Shown in pieces: positions 34,062-46,783 of a stretch of DNA of 64,000 nt; positions within the stretch are counted from its first letter, which is position 1; each line of letters starts with the position of its first letter. The stretch covers positions 5,734,001 through 5,798,000 of the forward strand of contig NC_134701.1 of assembly GCF_043290135.1 (NCBI RefSeq), read 5' to 3'. The translations under genes were made by a program, and so were the position numbers. The notes beneath the pieces were generated by a model, which saw nothing but the letters and a program-made list of their open reading frames with translations, did not search any database and was not told the origin of the DNA. Source of the stretch: Rhipicephalus microplus. Taxonomy: Eukaryota; Arthropoda; Arachnida; Ixodida; Ixodidae.

Positions 34062-34135
34062 GTCTCCATGGCGCAATTGGCTAGCGTGATCGGCTGTAAA
34101 CCGAAAAGTTGGAGGTTCGAGCCCACCCGGTGGTG
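34062..34135 (+). tRNA. tRNA-like unit, anticodon GTA (Tyr-type)
   Basis: The loop reads CTGTAAA; anticodon 34096-34098 (T36A). No intron, unlike ordinary eukaryotic tRNA-Tyr, and the body is Asn-like. GTCTCCA breaks pair 7:66. Confidence 0.35.
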
Positions 34136-35384
34136 GTGCGACGTTTTTTTTCTTTGGGGTAATAGCTCTGAAGAAATGTTCTGACGGTGGTGAGAGTGGA
34201 GCACAACTGTCTCTGTGGGGCAATTGGCTAGCGCGATCGGCTGTTAACCGAAAAGTTGGAGGTTCGAGCTCTCCCGGGAGGTGTGTGTTGCTTTTTCTTT
34301 GCGCTGATAGCTTCGTAGGTATGTTCTGACGGTGGTGAGAGTGGAGCACGACTGTCTCTGTGGCGCAATTGGCTAGCTTAATCAGCTGTTAACCGAAAGG
34401 TTGGAGGTTCGAGCCAACCCGGTGGTGGTGCGGCACTTTTTTTTTCTGTGGGCTGATAGATTTGAAGATATGTTCTGATGGTGTCGAGAGTGGAGCAGGA
34501 CTGTCTCCGTGGCGCATTTGGCTAGCATGATCGGCTGTTAACCGAAAAGTTGGAGGTTCGAGCCCACCCGGTGGTGTTGCGGCGTTTTTTCTCTTTGGGC
34601 TGATAGCTTAGAACATATGTTCTGATGGTGGTGAGAGTGGAGCAGGACTGTCTCCGTGGCGCAATTGGCTAGCGCGATCAGCTGTTGACCGAAATGTTGG
34701 AGTTCGAGCCCAGCCGGTGGTGGTGTGGCGCTTTTTTTTCTTTAGGCTGATAGCTTTGAAGATATGTTCTGATGGTGGTGAGAGTAGAGCAGGACTGTCT
34801 GCGTGGCGCAATTGGCTAGCGCGATCGGCTGTTAACCGAAAGGTTGGAGTTTCGAGCCCTCCCGGGAGTGGTGTGTTGCTTTTTTCTTTGCGCTGATAGC
34901 TTTAAAGATATGTTCTGATGGTGGTGAGAGTGGAGGACAACTGTCTCCGTGGCGCAGTTGGCTAGCGCGATCGGCTGTTAACCGAAAGGTTGGAGGTTCG
35001 AGCCCACACGGTGGTGGTGCGGCGCTTTTTTTTCTTTGGGCTGATAGCTTTGAAGATATGTTCTGATGGTGGTGAGAGTGGAGCTGGACTGTTTCCGTGG
35101 CGCAATTGGCTAGGGCAATCGGCTGTTATCCAAAAGGTCGGAGGTTCGAGCCCACCCGGTGGTGGTGCGGCGCTTTTTTTCTTTGCGCTGATAGCTTTGA
35201 AGATATGTTCTGACGGTGGTGAGAGTGGAGCATGACTGTCTTCGTGGCGCAATTGTCTAGCGCGATCGGCTGTTAACCGAAAGGTTGGAGGTTCGAGCCC
35301 ACCCGGTGGTGGTGCGGCGCTTTTTTTCTTTGCGCTGATAGCTTTGAAGATATCTTCTGATGGTGGTGAGAGTAGAGCAGGACT

Positions 35385-35458
35385 GTCTCTGTGGCGCAAT
35401 TGGCTAGCGTGATCGGCTGGTAACCGAAAAGTTGGAGGTTCGAGCCCACCCGGTGGTG
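35385..35458 (+). tRNA. tRNA-like unit, anticodon GGT (Thr-type)
   Basis: Anticodon 35419-35421 (T35G) in an otherwise standard GTCTCTG monomer with intact B box and a T8 terminator. Independent of the GGT unit at 9368, which has a different anticodon stem. Confidence 0.4.
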
Positions 35459-36121
35459 GTGCGGTGCTTTTTTTTTATTTGGGCTGATAGCTTTGAAGAT
35501 ATGTTCTGATGGTGGTGAGAGTGGAGCAGGACTGTTTCCGTGGCGCAATTGGCTAGGGCAATCGGCTGTTAACCGAAAGCTCGGAGCTTCGAGCCCACCC
35601 AGTGGTGGTGCGGCGCTTTTTTTTTCTTTGGGCTGATGGCTTTGAAGATATGTTCTGATGGTGGTAAGAGTGGAGCAGGACTGTCTCCGTGGCGCAATTG
35701 GCTAGCGCGATCGGCTGTTAACCGAAAGGTTGGAGTTTCGAGCCTCCCGGCAGTGGTGTGTTGCTTTTTTCTTTGCGGTAATAGCTTTGAAGATATGTTC
35801 TGATGGTGGTAAGAGTGGAGCACGACTGTCTCCTTGGGTAAATTGGCTAGCGCGATCGGCTGTTAACCGAAAGGTTGGAGGTTCGAGCCCACCCGGTGGT
35901 GGTGCGGCGCTTTATTTTCTTTGGGCTGATAGCTCTGAAGAAATGTTCTGACGGTGGTGAGAGTAGAAGGACTGTCTCCCTGGCGTGATTGGCTAGCGTG
36001 ATCGGCTGTTAACCGAAAAGTTGGAGGTTCGAGCCCACCCGTTGGGGGTGTGGCGCTTTTTTTTGTTTGGGCTGATAGCTTTGAAGATATGTTCTAATGG
36101 TGGTGAGAGTGGAGCAGGACT

Positions 36122-36195
36122 GTCTCCGTGGCGCAATTGGCTAGCGCGATCGGCTGTTAACCGAAAATGTGGAGGTTCGAGCCCTCCCGGGAGTG
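36122..36195 (+). tRNA. tRNA-Asn(GTT)-like unit with intact T arm
   Basis: AATGT-variable-loop subfamily, GGAGG/CCTCC, intact B box; four-T terminator followed by CTCTTTG. Confidence 0.55.
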
Positions 36196-37443
36196 GTGTG
36201 TTGCTTTTCTCTTTGCGCCGATAGCTTTGAAGATATGTTCTGATGGTGGTGACAGTAAGCACGACTGTCTCCGTGGCGCGATTGGCTAGCGCGATCGGCT
36301 GTTAACCGAAAGGTCGGAGGTTCGAGCCAACCCAGTGGTGGTGCGGCGCTCTTTTTTCTTTGGGCTGATGGCTTTGAAGATTTGTTCTGATGGTGGTGAG
36401 GGAGGAGCACAACTGTCTCCGTGGCGTAGTTGGCTAGTGCGATCGGCTGTTAACCGAAAGGTTGGAGGTTCGAGCCCACCCGGTGGTGGTTTGGCGCTTT
36501 TTTTTCTTTGTGCTGATAGCTTTGAAGATATGTTCTGACGGTGGTGAGAGTGGAGCAGGACTGTCTCTGTGGCGCAATTGGCTAGCGCGATCGGCTGTTA
36601 ACCAAAAGGTTTGAGGTTCGAGCCCACCCGGTGGTGGTGCGGCGCTTTTTTTCTTTGCGCTGATAGCTTTGAAGATATGTTCTGACGGTGGTGAGAGTGA
36701 AGCATGACTGTCTTCGTGGAGGAATTGGCTAGCGTGATCGGCTGTTCACCGAAAGGTTGGAGGTTCGAGCCCACCCGGTGGTGGTGCGGCGCTTTTTTTC
36801 TTTGCGCTGATAGCTTTGAAGATATCTTCTGATGGTGGTGAGAGTAGAGCAGGACTGTCTCCGTGGCGCAATTGGCTAGCGTGATCGGCTGTTCACCGAA
36901 AATTTGGAGGTTCGAGCCCACCCGGTGGTGGTGCGGCGCTTTATTTTCTTTGGGCTGATAGCTCTGAACAAATGTTCTGACGGTGGTGAGAGTAGAAGGA
37001 CTGTCTCCCTGGCGTGATTGGCTAGCGTGATCGGCTGTTAACCGAAATGTTGGAGGTTCGAGCCCACCCGTTGGGGGTGTGGCGCTTTTTTTTGTTTGGG
37101 CTGAGAGCTTTGAAGATATGTTCTAATGGTGGTGAGAGTGGAGCAGGACTGTCTCCGTGGCGCAATTGGCTAGCGCGATCGGCTGTTAACCGAAAATGTA
37201 GAGGTTCGAGCCCTCCCGGAAGTGGTGTGTTGCTTTTCTCTTTGCGCCGATAGCTTTGAAGATATGTTCTGATGGTGGTGACAGTAAGCACGACTGTCTC
37301 CGTGGCGCGATTGGCTAGCGGGATCGGTTGTTAACCGAAAGGTCGGAGGTTCGAGCCAACCCAGTGGTGGTGCGGCGCTATTTTTTCTTTGGGCTGATGG
37401 CTTTGAAGATTTGTTCTGATGGTGGTGAGGGTGGAGCAGAATT

Positions 37444-37517
37444 GTCTCCCTGGCGCAATTGGCTAGCGCGATCGACTGCTAACCGAAAGGTTGGAGTTTC
37501 GAGCCCACCCGGTGTTG
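37444..37517 (+). tRNA. tRNA-like unit, anticodon GCT (Ser-type)
   Basis: Anticodon 37478-37480. Acceptor strand GTCTCCC (G7 lost). Trailer CTTTCTTTCCTTT, no terminator run. Confidence 0.38.
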
Positions 37518-37887
37518 GTGTGGCGCTTTCTTTCCTTTGGGCTGATAGCTTTGAAGATATCTTCTGATGGTGGTGACAGTAGAGCAGGACTGTCTCCGTG
37601 GCGCAATTGGCTAGCGTGATCGGCTGTTAACCGAAAAGTTGGAGGTTCGAGCCCACCCGGTGGTGGTGCGGTGCTTTTTTTTTCTTTGGGCTGATAGCTT
37701 TGAAGATATGTTCTGATGGTGGTGAGAGTGGAGCAGGACTGTTTCCCTGGCGTGATTGGCTAGCGTGATCGGCTGTTAACCGAAAAGTTGGAGGTTCGAG
37801 CCCACCCGTTGGGGGTGTGGCGCTTTTTTTGTTTGGGCTGATAGCTTTGAAGATATGTTCTAATGGTGGTGAGAGTGGAGCAGGACT

Positions 37888-37961
37888 GTCTCCGTGGCGC
37901 AATTGGCTAGCGCGATCGGCTGTTAACCGAAAATGTGGAGGTTCGAGCCCTCCCGGAAGTG
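37888..37961 (+). tRNA. tRNA-Asn(GTT)-like unit, best overall fold seen
   Basis: Acceptor 3' strand CGGAAGT gives T4:A69, leaving only C3:A70 unpaired. The D stem is 4/4, the T stem 5/5, the B box intact and the loop CTGTTAA. Only A27:A43 remains from the family lesions. Terminator is four T then CTCTTTG. Confidence 0.62.
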
Positions 37962-40092
37962 GTGTGTTGCTTTTCTCTTTGCGCCGATAGCTTTGAAGAT
38001 ATGTTCTGATGGTGGTGACAGTAAGCACGACTGTCTCCGTGGCGCGATTGGCTAGCGCGATCGGCTGTTAACCGAAAGGTCGGAGGTTCGAGCCAACCCA
38101 GTGGTGGTGCGGCGCTCTTTTTTCTTTGGGCTGATAGCTTTGAAGATATGTTCTGATGGTGGTGAGAGTAGAGCAGGACTGTCTCCGTGGCGCAATTGGC
38201 TAGGGCGATCGGCTGTTAACCGAAAGGTTGGAGTTTCGAGCCCTCCCGGGACAGGTGTGTTGCTTTTTTCTTTGCGCTGATAGCTTTGAAGATATGTTTG
38301 ATGGTGGTGAGGGAGGAGCACAACTGTCTCCGTGGCGTAGTTGGCTAGTGCGATCGGCTGTTAACCGAAAGGTTGGAGGTTCGAGCCCACCCGGTGGTGG
38401 TTTGGCGCTTTTTTTTCTTTGTGCTGATAGCTTTGAAGATATGTTCTGACGGTGGTGAGAGTGGAGCAGGACTGTCTCTGTGGCGCAATTGGCTAGCGCG
38501 ATCGGCTGTTAACCGAAAGGTTGGAGGTTCGAGCCCACCCGGTGGTGGTGCGGCGCTTTTTTTCTTTGCGCTGATAGCTTTGAAGATATGTTCTGACGGT
38601 GGTGAGAGTGGAGCATGACTGTCTTCGTGGAGGAATTGGCTAGCGCGATCGGCTGTTAACCGAAAGGTAGGACGTTCGAGCCCACCCGGTGGTGGTGCGG
38701 CGCTTTTTTTCTTTGCGCTGATAGCTTTGAAGTTATCTTCTGATGGTGGTGAGAGTAGAGCCGGTTTGTCTCCGTGGCGCAATTGGCTAGCGTGATCGGC
38801 TGTTAACCGAAAAGCTGGAGGTTCGAGCCCACCCAGTGATGGTGTGGTGCTTTTTTTTCTTTGTGCTGATAGGTTTGAAGATATGTTCTGATGGTGGTGA
38901 GAGTGGAGCAGGACTATCTCCGTGGCGCAATTGCATAGCGCGATTGGCTGTTAACCGAAAGGTTGGAGGTTCGATCCCACCCGGTGGTGGTGCGGTGCTG
39001 TCTTTTCTTTGGGCTGATAGCTTTGAAGATATGTTCTGATGGTGGTGACAGTGGAGCAGGATTGTCTCCGTGGCGCAATTGGCTAGCGCGATCGGCTGTT
39101 AACCGAAAGGTTGGAGGTTCGAGCCCACCCGGTGGTGGTGCGGCGCTTTTTTTCTTTGCGCTGATAGCTTTGAAGTTATCTTCTGATGGTGGTGAGAGTA
39201 GAGCCGGTTTGTCTCCGTGGCGCAATTGGCTAGCGTGATCGGCTGTTAACCGAAAAGTTTGAGGTTCGAGCCCACCCGTTGGGGGTGCGGCACTTTTTTT
39301 TGTTTGGCCTGATAGCTTTGAAGATATGTTCTAATGGTGGGGAGAGTGGAGCAGGACTGTCTCCGTGGCGCATTTGGCTAGCGCGATCGGCTGTTAACCG
39401 AAAATGTGGAGGTTCGAGCCCTCCTGGGAGTGGTGTGTTGCTTTTTTTTTGCGCCGATAGCTTTGAAGATATGTTCTGATGGTGGTGACAGTAAGCACGA
39501 CAGTCTCTGTGGCGCGATTGGCAAGCGCGATCGGCTGTTAACCGAAAGGTCGGAGTTTCGAGCCCACCCGGTGTTGGTGCGGCGCTTTCTTTCCTTTGGG
39601 CTGATAGCTTTGAAGATATGTTCTGATGGTGGTGAGAGTAGAGCAGGACTGTCTCCGTGGCGCAATTGGCTAGCGTGATCGGCTGTTAACCGAAAGGTTG
39701 GAGGTTCGAGCCCACCCGGTGGTGGTGCGGCGCTTTATTTTCTTTGGGCTGATAGCTCTGAAGAAATGTTCTGACGGTGGTGAGAGTAGAAGAACTGTCT
39801 CCCTGGCGTGATTGGCTAGCGTGATCGGCTGTTAACCGAAAAGTTGGAGGTTCGAGCTCACCCGTTGGGGGTGTGGCGCTTTTTTTTGTTTGGGCTGATA
39901 GCTTTGAAGATATGTTCTGATGGTGGTAAGAGTGGAGCACGACTGTCTCCTTGGGGAAATTGGCTAGCGCGATCGGCTGTTAACCGAAAGTTTGGAGGTT
40001 CGAGCCCACCCGGTGGTGGTGCGGCGCTTTATTTTCTTTGGGCTGATGGCTTTGAAGATATGTTCTAATGGTGGTGAGAGTGGAGCAGGACT

Positions 40093-40166
40093 GTCTCCGT
40101 GGCGCAATTGGCTAGCGCGATCGGCTGCTAACCGAAAGGTTGGAGTTTCGAGCCCTCCCGGGACAG
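40093..40166 (+). tRNA. tRNA-like unit, anticodon GCT (Ser-type), deletion chimera
   Basis: The 5' part matches the GCT unit at 49359, and from the T arm onward it matches the following unit at 49507 (CCTCC-CGGGACAGG). The stem is ATCGG, so G31:C39 is intact, and a six-T terminator follows. It is the only GCT unit combining both of those features, and both are products of the one-monomer deletion. Confidence 0.45.
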
Positions 40167-40237
40167 GTGTGTTGCTTTTTTCTTTGCGCTGATAGCTTTG
40201 AAGATATGTTTGATGGTGGTGAGGGAGGAGCACAACT

Positions 40238-40311
40238 GTCTCCGTGGCGTAGTTGGATAGTGCGATCGGCTTTTAACCGAAAGGTTGGAGGTTCGATCCC
40301 ACCCGGTGGTG
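40238..40311 (+). tRNA. tRNA-like unit, anticodon TTT (Lys-type)
   Basis: The loop reads CTTTTAA; anticodon 40272-40274 (G34T). Stem ATCGG/CCGAA as in the family, D loop AGTTGGATA, T loop TTCGATC, nine-T terminator after GTTTGGCGC. Confidence 0.45.
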
Positions 40312-40974
40312 GTTTGGCGCTTTTTTTTTCTTTATGCTGATAGCTTTGAAGATATGTTCTGACGGTGGTGAGAGTGGAGCAGGACTCTCTCTGTGGCGCA
40401 ATTGGCTAGCGCGATCGGCTGTTAACCGAAAGGTTGGAGGTTCGAGCCCACCCGGTGGTGGTGCGGCGCTTTTTTTCTTTGCGCTGATAGCTTTGAAGAT
40501 ATGTTCTGACGGTGGTGAGAGTGGAGCATGACTGTTTTCGTGGAGGAATTGGCTAGCGCACTCGGCTGTTAACCGACAGGTTGGAGGTTCGAGCCCACCC
40601 GGTGGTTGTGCGGCGCTTTTTTTCTTTGCGCTGATAGCTTTGAAGATATCTTCTGATGGTGGTGAGAGTAGAGCAGGACTGTCTCCGTGGTGCAATTGGC
40701 TAGCGTGATCGGCTGTTAACCGAAATGTTGGAGGTTCGAGCCCACCCGGTGGTGGTGCGGCGCTTTATTTTCTTTGGGCTGATAGCTCTGATGAAATGTT
40801 CTGACGGTGGTGAGAGTAGAAGGACTGTCTCCCTGGCGTGATTGGCTAGCGTGATCGGCTGTTAACCGAAAAGTTGGAGGTTCGAGCCCACCCGTTGGGG
40901 GTGTGGCGCTTTTTTCTGTTTGGGCCGATAGCTTTGAAGATATGTTCTAATGGTGGTGAGAGTGGAGCAGGACT

Positions 40975-41048
40975 GTCTCCGTGGCGCAATTGGCTAGCGC
41001 GATCGGCTGTTAACCGAAAATGTGGAGGTTCGAGCCCTCCCGGAAGTG
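40975..41048 (+). tRNA. tRNA-Asn(GTT)-like unit with improved acceptor
   Basis: CGGAAGT acceptor strand as at 37888 (T4:A69), fully paired T stem, intact B box. Trailer TTGTATTGC then four T. Confidence 0.6.
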
Positions 41049-41267
41049 TTGTATTGCTTTTCTCTTTGCGCCGATAGCTTTGAAGATATGTTCTGATGGT
41101 GGTGACAGTAACCACGACTGTCTCCGTGGCGCGATTGGCTAGCGGGATCGGCTGTTAACCGAAAGGTCGGAGGTTCGAGCCAACCCAGTGGTGGTGCGGC
41201 GCTCTTTTTTCTTTGGGCTGATGGCTTTGAAGATTTGTTCTGATGGTGGTGAGGGTGGAGCAGAATT

Positions 41268-41341
41268 GTCTCCGTGGCGCAATTGGCTAGCGCGATCGAC
41301 TGCTAACCAAAAGGTTGGAGTTTCGAGCCCACCCGGTGTTG
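41268..41341 (+). tRNA. tRNA-like unit, anticodon GCT (Ser-type)
   Basis: Anticodon 41302-41304. The 3' anticodon strand is CCAAA rather than CCGAA, weakening the stem further. Terminator run lost. Confidence 0.35.
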
Positions 41342-43618
41342 GTGCGGCGCTTTCTTTCCTTTGGGCTGATAGCTTTGAAGATATGTTCTGATGGTGGTGA
41401 GAGTAGAGCAGGACTGTCTTCGTGGCGCAATTGGCTAGGGCGATCGGCTGTTAACCGAAAGGTTGGAGGTTCGAGCCCACCCGGTGGTGGTTTGGCGCTT
41501 TTTTTTCTTTGTGCTGATAGCTTTGAAGATATGTTCTGATGGTGGTGAGAGTGCAGCAGGACTATCTTCGTGGCGCAATTGGATAGCGCGATTGGCTGTT
41601 AACCGAAAGATTGGAGGTTCGATCCCACCCGGTGGTGGTGCGGTGCTGTTTTTTCTTTGGGCTGATAGCTTTGAAGATATGTTCTGATGGTGGTGAGAGT
41701 GAAGCACGACTGTCTCCGTGGCGCAGTTGGCTAGCTCGATCGGCTGTTAACCGAAAGGTTGGAGGTTTGAGCCCACCCGGTGGTGTTGCGGCGCTTTTTT
41801 TTCTTTGAGCTGATAGCTTTGAACATATGTTCTGACGGTGGTGAGAGTGGAGCAGGACTGTCTCTGTGACGCAAGTGGCTAGCGCGATCGGCTGTTAACC
41901 GAAAAGTTGGAGGTTCGAGCCCACCCGGTGGTGGTGCGGCGCTTTTTTTCTTTGCGCTGATAGCTTTGAAGACATGTTGTGACGGTGGTGAGAGTGGAGC
42001 AGGACTGTCTCCGTGGCGCAATTGGCTAGCGCGATCGGCTGTTAACCGAAAGGTTGGAGGTTCGAGCCCACCCGGTGGTAGTGCGGCGCTTTTTTTCTTT
42101 GCGCTGATAGCTTTGAAGATATATTCTGATTGTGGTGAGAGTAGAGCAGGTTTGTCTCCGTGTCGCAATTGGCTAGCGTGATCGGCTGTTAACTGAAAAG
42201 TTGGAGGTTCGAGCCCACCCGGTGATGGTGTGGTGCTTTTTTTTCTTTGTGCTGATAGGTTTGAAGATATGTTCTGATGGTGGTGAGAGTGGAGCAGGAC
42301 TATCTCCGTGGCGCAATTGCATAGCGCGATTGGCTGTTAACCGAAAGGTTGGAGGTTCGATCCCACCCGGTGGTGGTGCGGTGCTGTCTTTTCTTTGGGC
42401 TGATAGCTTTGAAGATTTGTTCTGATGGTGGTGAGAGTGGAGCAGGATTGTCTCCGTGGCGCAATTGGCTAGCGCGATCGGATGTTAACCGAAAAGTCGA
42501 AGGTTCGAGCCCACCCGGTGGTGGTGCGGCGCTTTTTTTTCTTTGGGCTGATAGCTTTGAAGATATGTTCTGATGGCGGTGAGAGTGGAGCAGGACTGTC
42601 TCCGTGGCGCAATTGGCTTGCGCGATCGGCTGTTAACCGAAAGGTTGGAGGTTCCAGCTCACCCGGTGGTGGTGCGGCGCTTTTTTTTCTTTGCGCTGAT
42701 AGCTTTGAAGATATGTTCTGATGGTGGTGAGAGTGGAGCAGGAATGTCTCCGTGGCGCAATTGGCTAGCGCGATCGGCTGTTAACCGAAAGCTTGGAGGT
42801 TCGAGCCCACCCGGTGGTGGTGCGGCGCTTTTTTTCTTTGCGCTGAAAGCTTTGAAGATATGTTGTGATGGTGGTGAGAACGGAGCAAGACTGTCTCCGT
42901 GGCGCAATGGGCTAGCGCGATCGGCTGTTAACGGAAAGGTTGGAGTTTCGAGCCCCCCCGGGAGTGGTGTGTTGCTTTTTTCTTTGCGCTGATAGCTTTG
43001 AAGATACGTTCTGATGGTGGTGAGAGTGGAGCACGACTGTCTCCGTGGCGCAGTTGGCTAGCTCGATCGGTGGTTAACCGAAAGGTTGGAGGTTCGAGCC
43101 CATCCGGTGGTGGTGTGGCGCTTTATTTTCTTTGGGCTGATAGCTCTGAAGAAATGTTCTGACGGTGGTGAGAATAGAAGGACTGTCTCCCTGGCGTGAT
43201 TGGCTAGCGTGATCGGCTGTTAACCGAAAAGTTGGAGGTTCGAGCCCACCCGTTGGGGGTGCGGCGCTTTTTTTTGTTTGGGCTGATGAAGATATGTTCT
43301 AATGGTGGGGAGAGTGGAGCAGGACTGTCTCCGTGGCGCAATTGGCTAGAGCGATCGGCTGTTAACCGAAAATGTGGAGGTTCGAGCCCTCCCGGGAGTG
43401 GTGTGTTGCTTTTTCTTTGCGCCGATAGCTTTGAAGATATGTTCTGATGGTGGTGACAGTAAGCACGACAGTCTCCGTGGCGCGATTGGCTAGCGCGATC
43501 GGCTGTTAACCGAAAGGTCGGAGGTTCGAGCCAACCCAGTGGTGGTGCGGCGCTCTTTTTTCTTTGGGCTGATGGCTTTGAAGATTTGTTCTGATGGTGG
43601 TGAGGGTGGAGCAGAACT

Positions 43619-43692
43619 GTCTTCGTGGCGCAATTGGCTAGCGCGATCGACTGATAACCGAAAGGTTGGAGTTTCGAGCCCACCCGGTGTTG
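43619..43692 (+). tRNA. tRNA-like unit, anticodon GAT (Ile-type)
   Basis: The loop reads CTGATAA; anticodon 43653-43655 (T35A). It shares ATCGA stem, GTTTCGA B box and CTTTCTTTCCTTT trailer with the GCT units, so it is a sister of that lineage. Confidence 0.4.
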
Positions 43693-46600
43693 GTGCGGCG
43701 CTTTCTTTCCTTTGGGCTGATAGCTTTGAAGATATGTTCTGATGGTGGTGAGAGTAGAGCAGGACTGTCTCCGTGGCACAATTGGCTAGTGCGATCGGCT
43801 GTTAACCGAAAGGTTGGAGGTTCGAGCCAACCCGGTGGTGGTTTGGCGCTTTTTTTTCTTTGTGCTGATAGCTTTGAAGAGATGTTCTAATGGTGGTGAG
43901 AGTGCAGCAGGACTATCTCCGTGGCGCAATTGGATAGCGCGATTGGCTGTTAACCGAAAGATTGGAGGTTCGATCCCACCCGGTGGTGGTGCGGTGCTGT
44001 TTTTTCTTTGGGCTGATAGCTTTGAAGATATGTTCTGATGGTGGTGAGAGTGGAGCACGACTGTCTCGGTGGCGCAGTTGGCTAGCTCGATCGGCTGTTA
44101 ACCGAAAGGTTGGAGGTTCGAGCCCACCCGGTGGTGTTGCGGCGCTTTTTTTTCTTTGAGCTGATAGCTTTGAAGATATGTTCTGACGGTGTTGAGAGTG
44201 GAGCACGACTGTCTCTGTGGCGCAAATGGCTAGCGCGATCGGCTGTTAATTGAAAAGTTGGAGGTTCGAGCCCACCCGGTGGTGGTGCGGCGCTTTTTTT
44301 CTTTGCGCGGATAGCTTTGAAGACATGTTGTGACGGTGGTGAGAGTGGAGCAGGACTGTCTCCGTGGCGCAATTGGCTAGCGCGATCGGCTGTTAACCGA
44401 AAGGTTGGAGGTTCGAGCCCACCCGGTGGTGGTGCGGCGCTTTTTTTCTTTGCGCTGATAGCTTTGAAGATATCTTCTGATGGTGGTGAGAGTGGAGCAG
44501 GACTGTCTCAGTGGCGCAATTGGCTAGGGCAATCGGCTGTTAACCGAAAGCTTGGAGTTTCGAGCCCACCCAGTGGTGGTGCGGCGCTTTTTTTTTCTTT
44601 GGGCTGATCGCTTTGAAGATATGTTCTGATGGTGGTAAGAGTGGAGCAGGACTGTCTCCGTGGCGCAATTGGCTAGCGCGATCGGCTGTTAACCGAAAGG
44701 TTGGAGTTTCGAGCCCTCCCGGGAGTGGTGTGTTGCTTTTTTCTTTGCGGTAATAGCTTTGAAGATATGTTCTGATGGCGGTGAGAGTGGAGCAGGACTG
44801 TCTTCGTGGCGCAGTTGGCTAGCACGACCGGCTGTTGACCGAAAGGTTGGAGGTTCGAGCCCACCCGGTGGTGGTGCGGCGCTTTTTTTTCTTTGGGCTG
44901 ATAGCTTTGAAGATGTTTTGATAGTGGTGAGAGTAGAGCAGGACTGTCTCCGTGGCGCAATTGGCTAGCGTGATCGGCTGTTAACCGAAGAGTTGGAGGT
45001 TCGAGCCCACCCGGTGGTGGTGCGCTGCTTTTTTTTCTTTGGGCTGATAGCTTTGAAGATATGTTCTGATGGTGGTGAGAGTAGAGCAGGACTGTCTCCG
45101 TGGCGCAATTGGCTAGGGCAATCGGCTGTTAACCGAAAGCTCGGAGCTTTGAACCCACCCAGTGGTGGTGCGGCACTTTTTTTTTCTTTGGGCTGATGGC
45201 TTTGAAGATATGTTCTGATGGTGGTAAGAGTGGAGCAGGACTGTCTCCGTGGCGCAATTGGCTAGCGCGATCGGCTGTTAACCGAAAGGTTGAAGTTTCG
45301 AGCCTTCCCGGGAGTGGTGTGTTGCTTTTTTTTGTGGTAATAGCTTTGAACATATGTTCTGATGGTGGTGAGAGTGGAGCAGGACTGTCTCCATGGCGCA
45401 ATAGGCTAGCGCGATCGGCTGTTAACCGAAAAGTTGGAGGTTCGAGCTCTCCCGGGAGGGGTGTGTTGCTTTTTTCTTTGCGCTGATAGCTTTGTAGGTA
45501 TGTTCTGACGGTGGTGAGAGTGGAGCACGACTGTCTCTGTGGCGCAATTGGCTAGCTTAATCAGCTGTTAACCGAAAGGTTGGAGGTTCGAGCCAACCCG
45601 TTGGTGGTGCGGCACTTTTTTTTCTGTGCGCTGATAGCTTTGAAGATTTGTTCTGATGGTGGTGAGGGAGGAGCACAACTGTCTCCGTGGCGTAGTTGGC
45701 TAGTGCGATCGGCTGTTAACCGAAAGGTTGGAGGTTCGAGCCCACCCGGTGGTGGTTTGGCGCTTTTTTTTCTTTGTGCTGATAGCTTTGAAGATATGTT
45801 CTGACGGTGGTGAGAGTGGAGCAGGACTGTCTCTGTGGCGCAATTGGCTAGCGCGATCGGCTGTTAACCAAAAGGTTTGAGGTTCGAGCCCACCCGGTGG
45901 TGGTGCGGCGCTTTTTTTCTTTGCGCTGATAGCTTTGAAGATATGTTCTGACGGTGGTGAGAGTGAAGCATGACTGTCTTCGTGGAGGAATTGGCTAGCG
46001 TGATCGGCTGTTCACCGAAAGGTTGGAGGTTCGAGCCCACCCGGTGGTGGTGCGGCGCTTTTTTTCTTTGCGCTGATAGCTTTGAAGATATCTTCTGATG
46101 GTGGTGAGAGTAGAGCAGGACTGTCTCCGTGGCGCAATTGGCTAGCGTGATCGGCTGTTCACCGAAAATTTGGAGGTTCGAGCCCACCCGGTGGTGGTGC
46201 GGCGCTTTATTTTCTTTGGGCTGATAGCTCTGAACAAATGTTCTGACGGTGGTGAGAGTAGAAGGACTGTCTCCCTGGCGTGATTGGCTAGCGTGATCGG
46301 CTGTTAACCGAAATGTTGGAGGTTCGAGCCCACCCGTTGGGGGTGTGGCGCTTTTTTTTGTTTGGGCTGAGAGCTTTGAAGATATGTTCTAATGGTGGTG
46401 AGAGTGGAGCAGGACTGTCTCCGTGGCGCAATTGGCTAGCGCGATCGGCTGTTAACCGAAAATGTAGAGGTTCGAGCCCTCCCGGAAGTGGTGTGTTGCT
46501 TTTCTCTTTGCGCCGATAGCTTTGAAGATATGTTCTGATGGTGGTGACAGTAAGCACGACTGTCTCCGTGGCGCGATTGGCTAGCGGGATCGGTTGTTAA

Positions 46601-46709
46601 CCGAAAGGTCGGAGGTTCGAGCCAACCCAGTGGTGGTGCGGCGCTATTTTTTCTTTGGGCTGATGGCTTTGAAGATTTGTTCTGATGGTGGTGAGGGTGG
46701 AGCAGAATT

Positions 46710-46783
46710 GTCTCCCTGGCGCAATTGGCTAGCGCGATCGACTGCTAACCGAAAGTTTGGAGTTTCGAGCCCACCCGGTGTTG
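46710..46783 (+). tRNA. tRNA-like unit, anticodon GCT (Ser-type)
   Basis: Counterpart of 37444; anticodon 46744-46746. Differs by AGTTT for AGGTT in the variable loop. Confidence 0.38.

Larger units (their letters stand above)
32924..36372 (+). repeat. tRNA-Asn-like tandem array between ordered blocks
   Basis: About 23 monomers. From 34471 the sequence (GGTGTCGAGAGTGG monomer onward) matches what follows the second 9.3 kb copy at 55061, and again 60939. That places the 9.3 kb duplication within a longer ordered tract. No protein gene. Confidence 0.9.
36373..45640 (+). repeat. 9.3 kb higher-order repeat, copy A (about 63 monomers)
   Basis: Matches the next block at +9266 bp up to about 40130 and at +9414 bp beyond it. 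Pairs include 36598/45864, 38345/47611, 39844/49110, 40846/50260, 42573/51987 and 44993/54407. The left junction lies in the spacer at CTTTGAAGAT/TTGTTCTG. The offset jump of 148 bp is one missing monomer in this copy. Confidence 0.93.
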
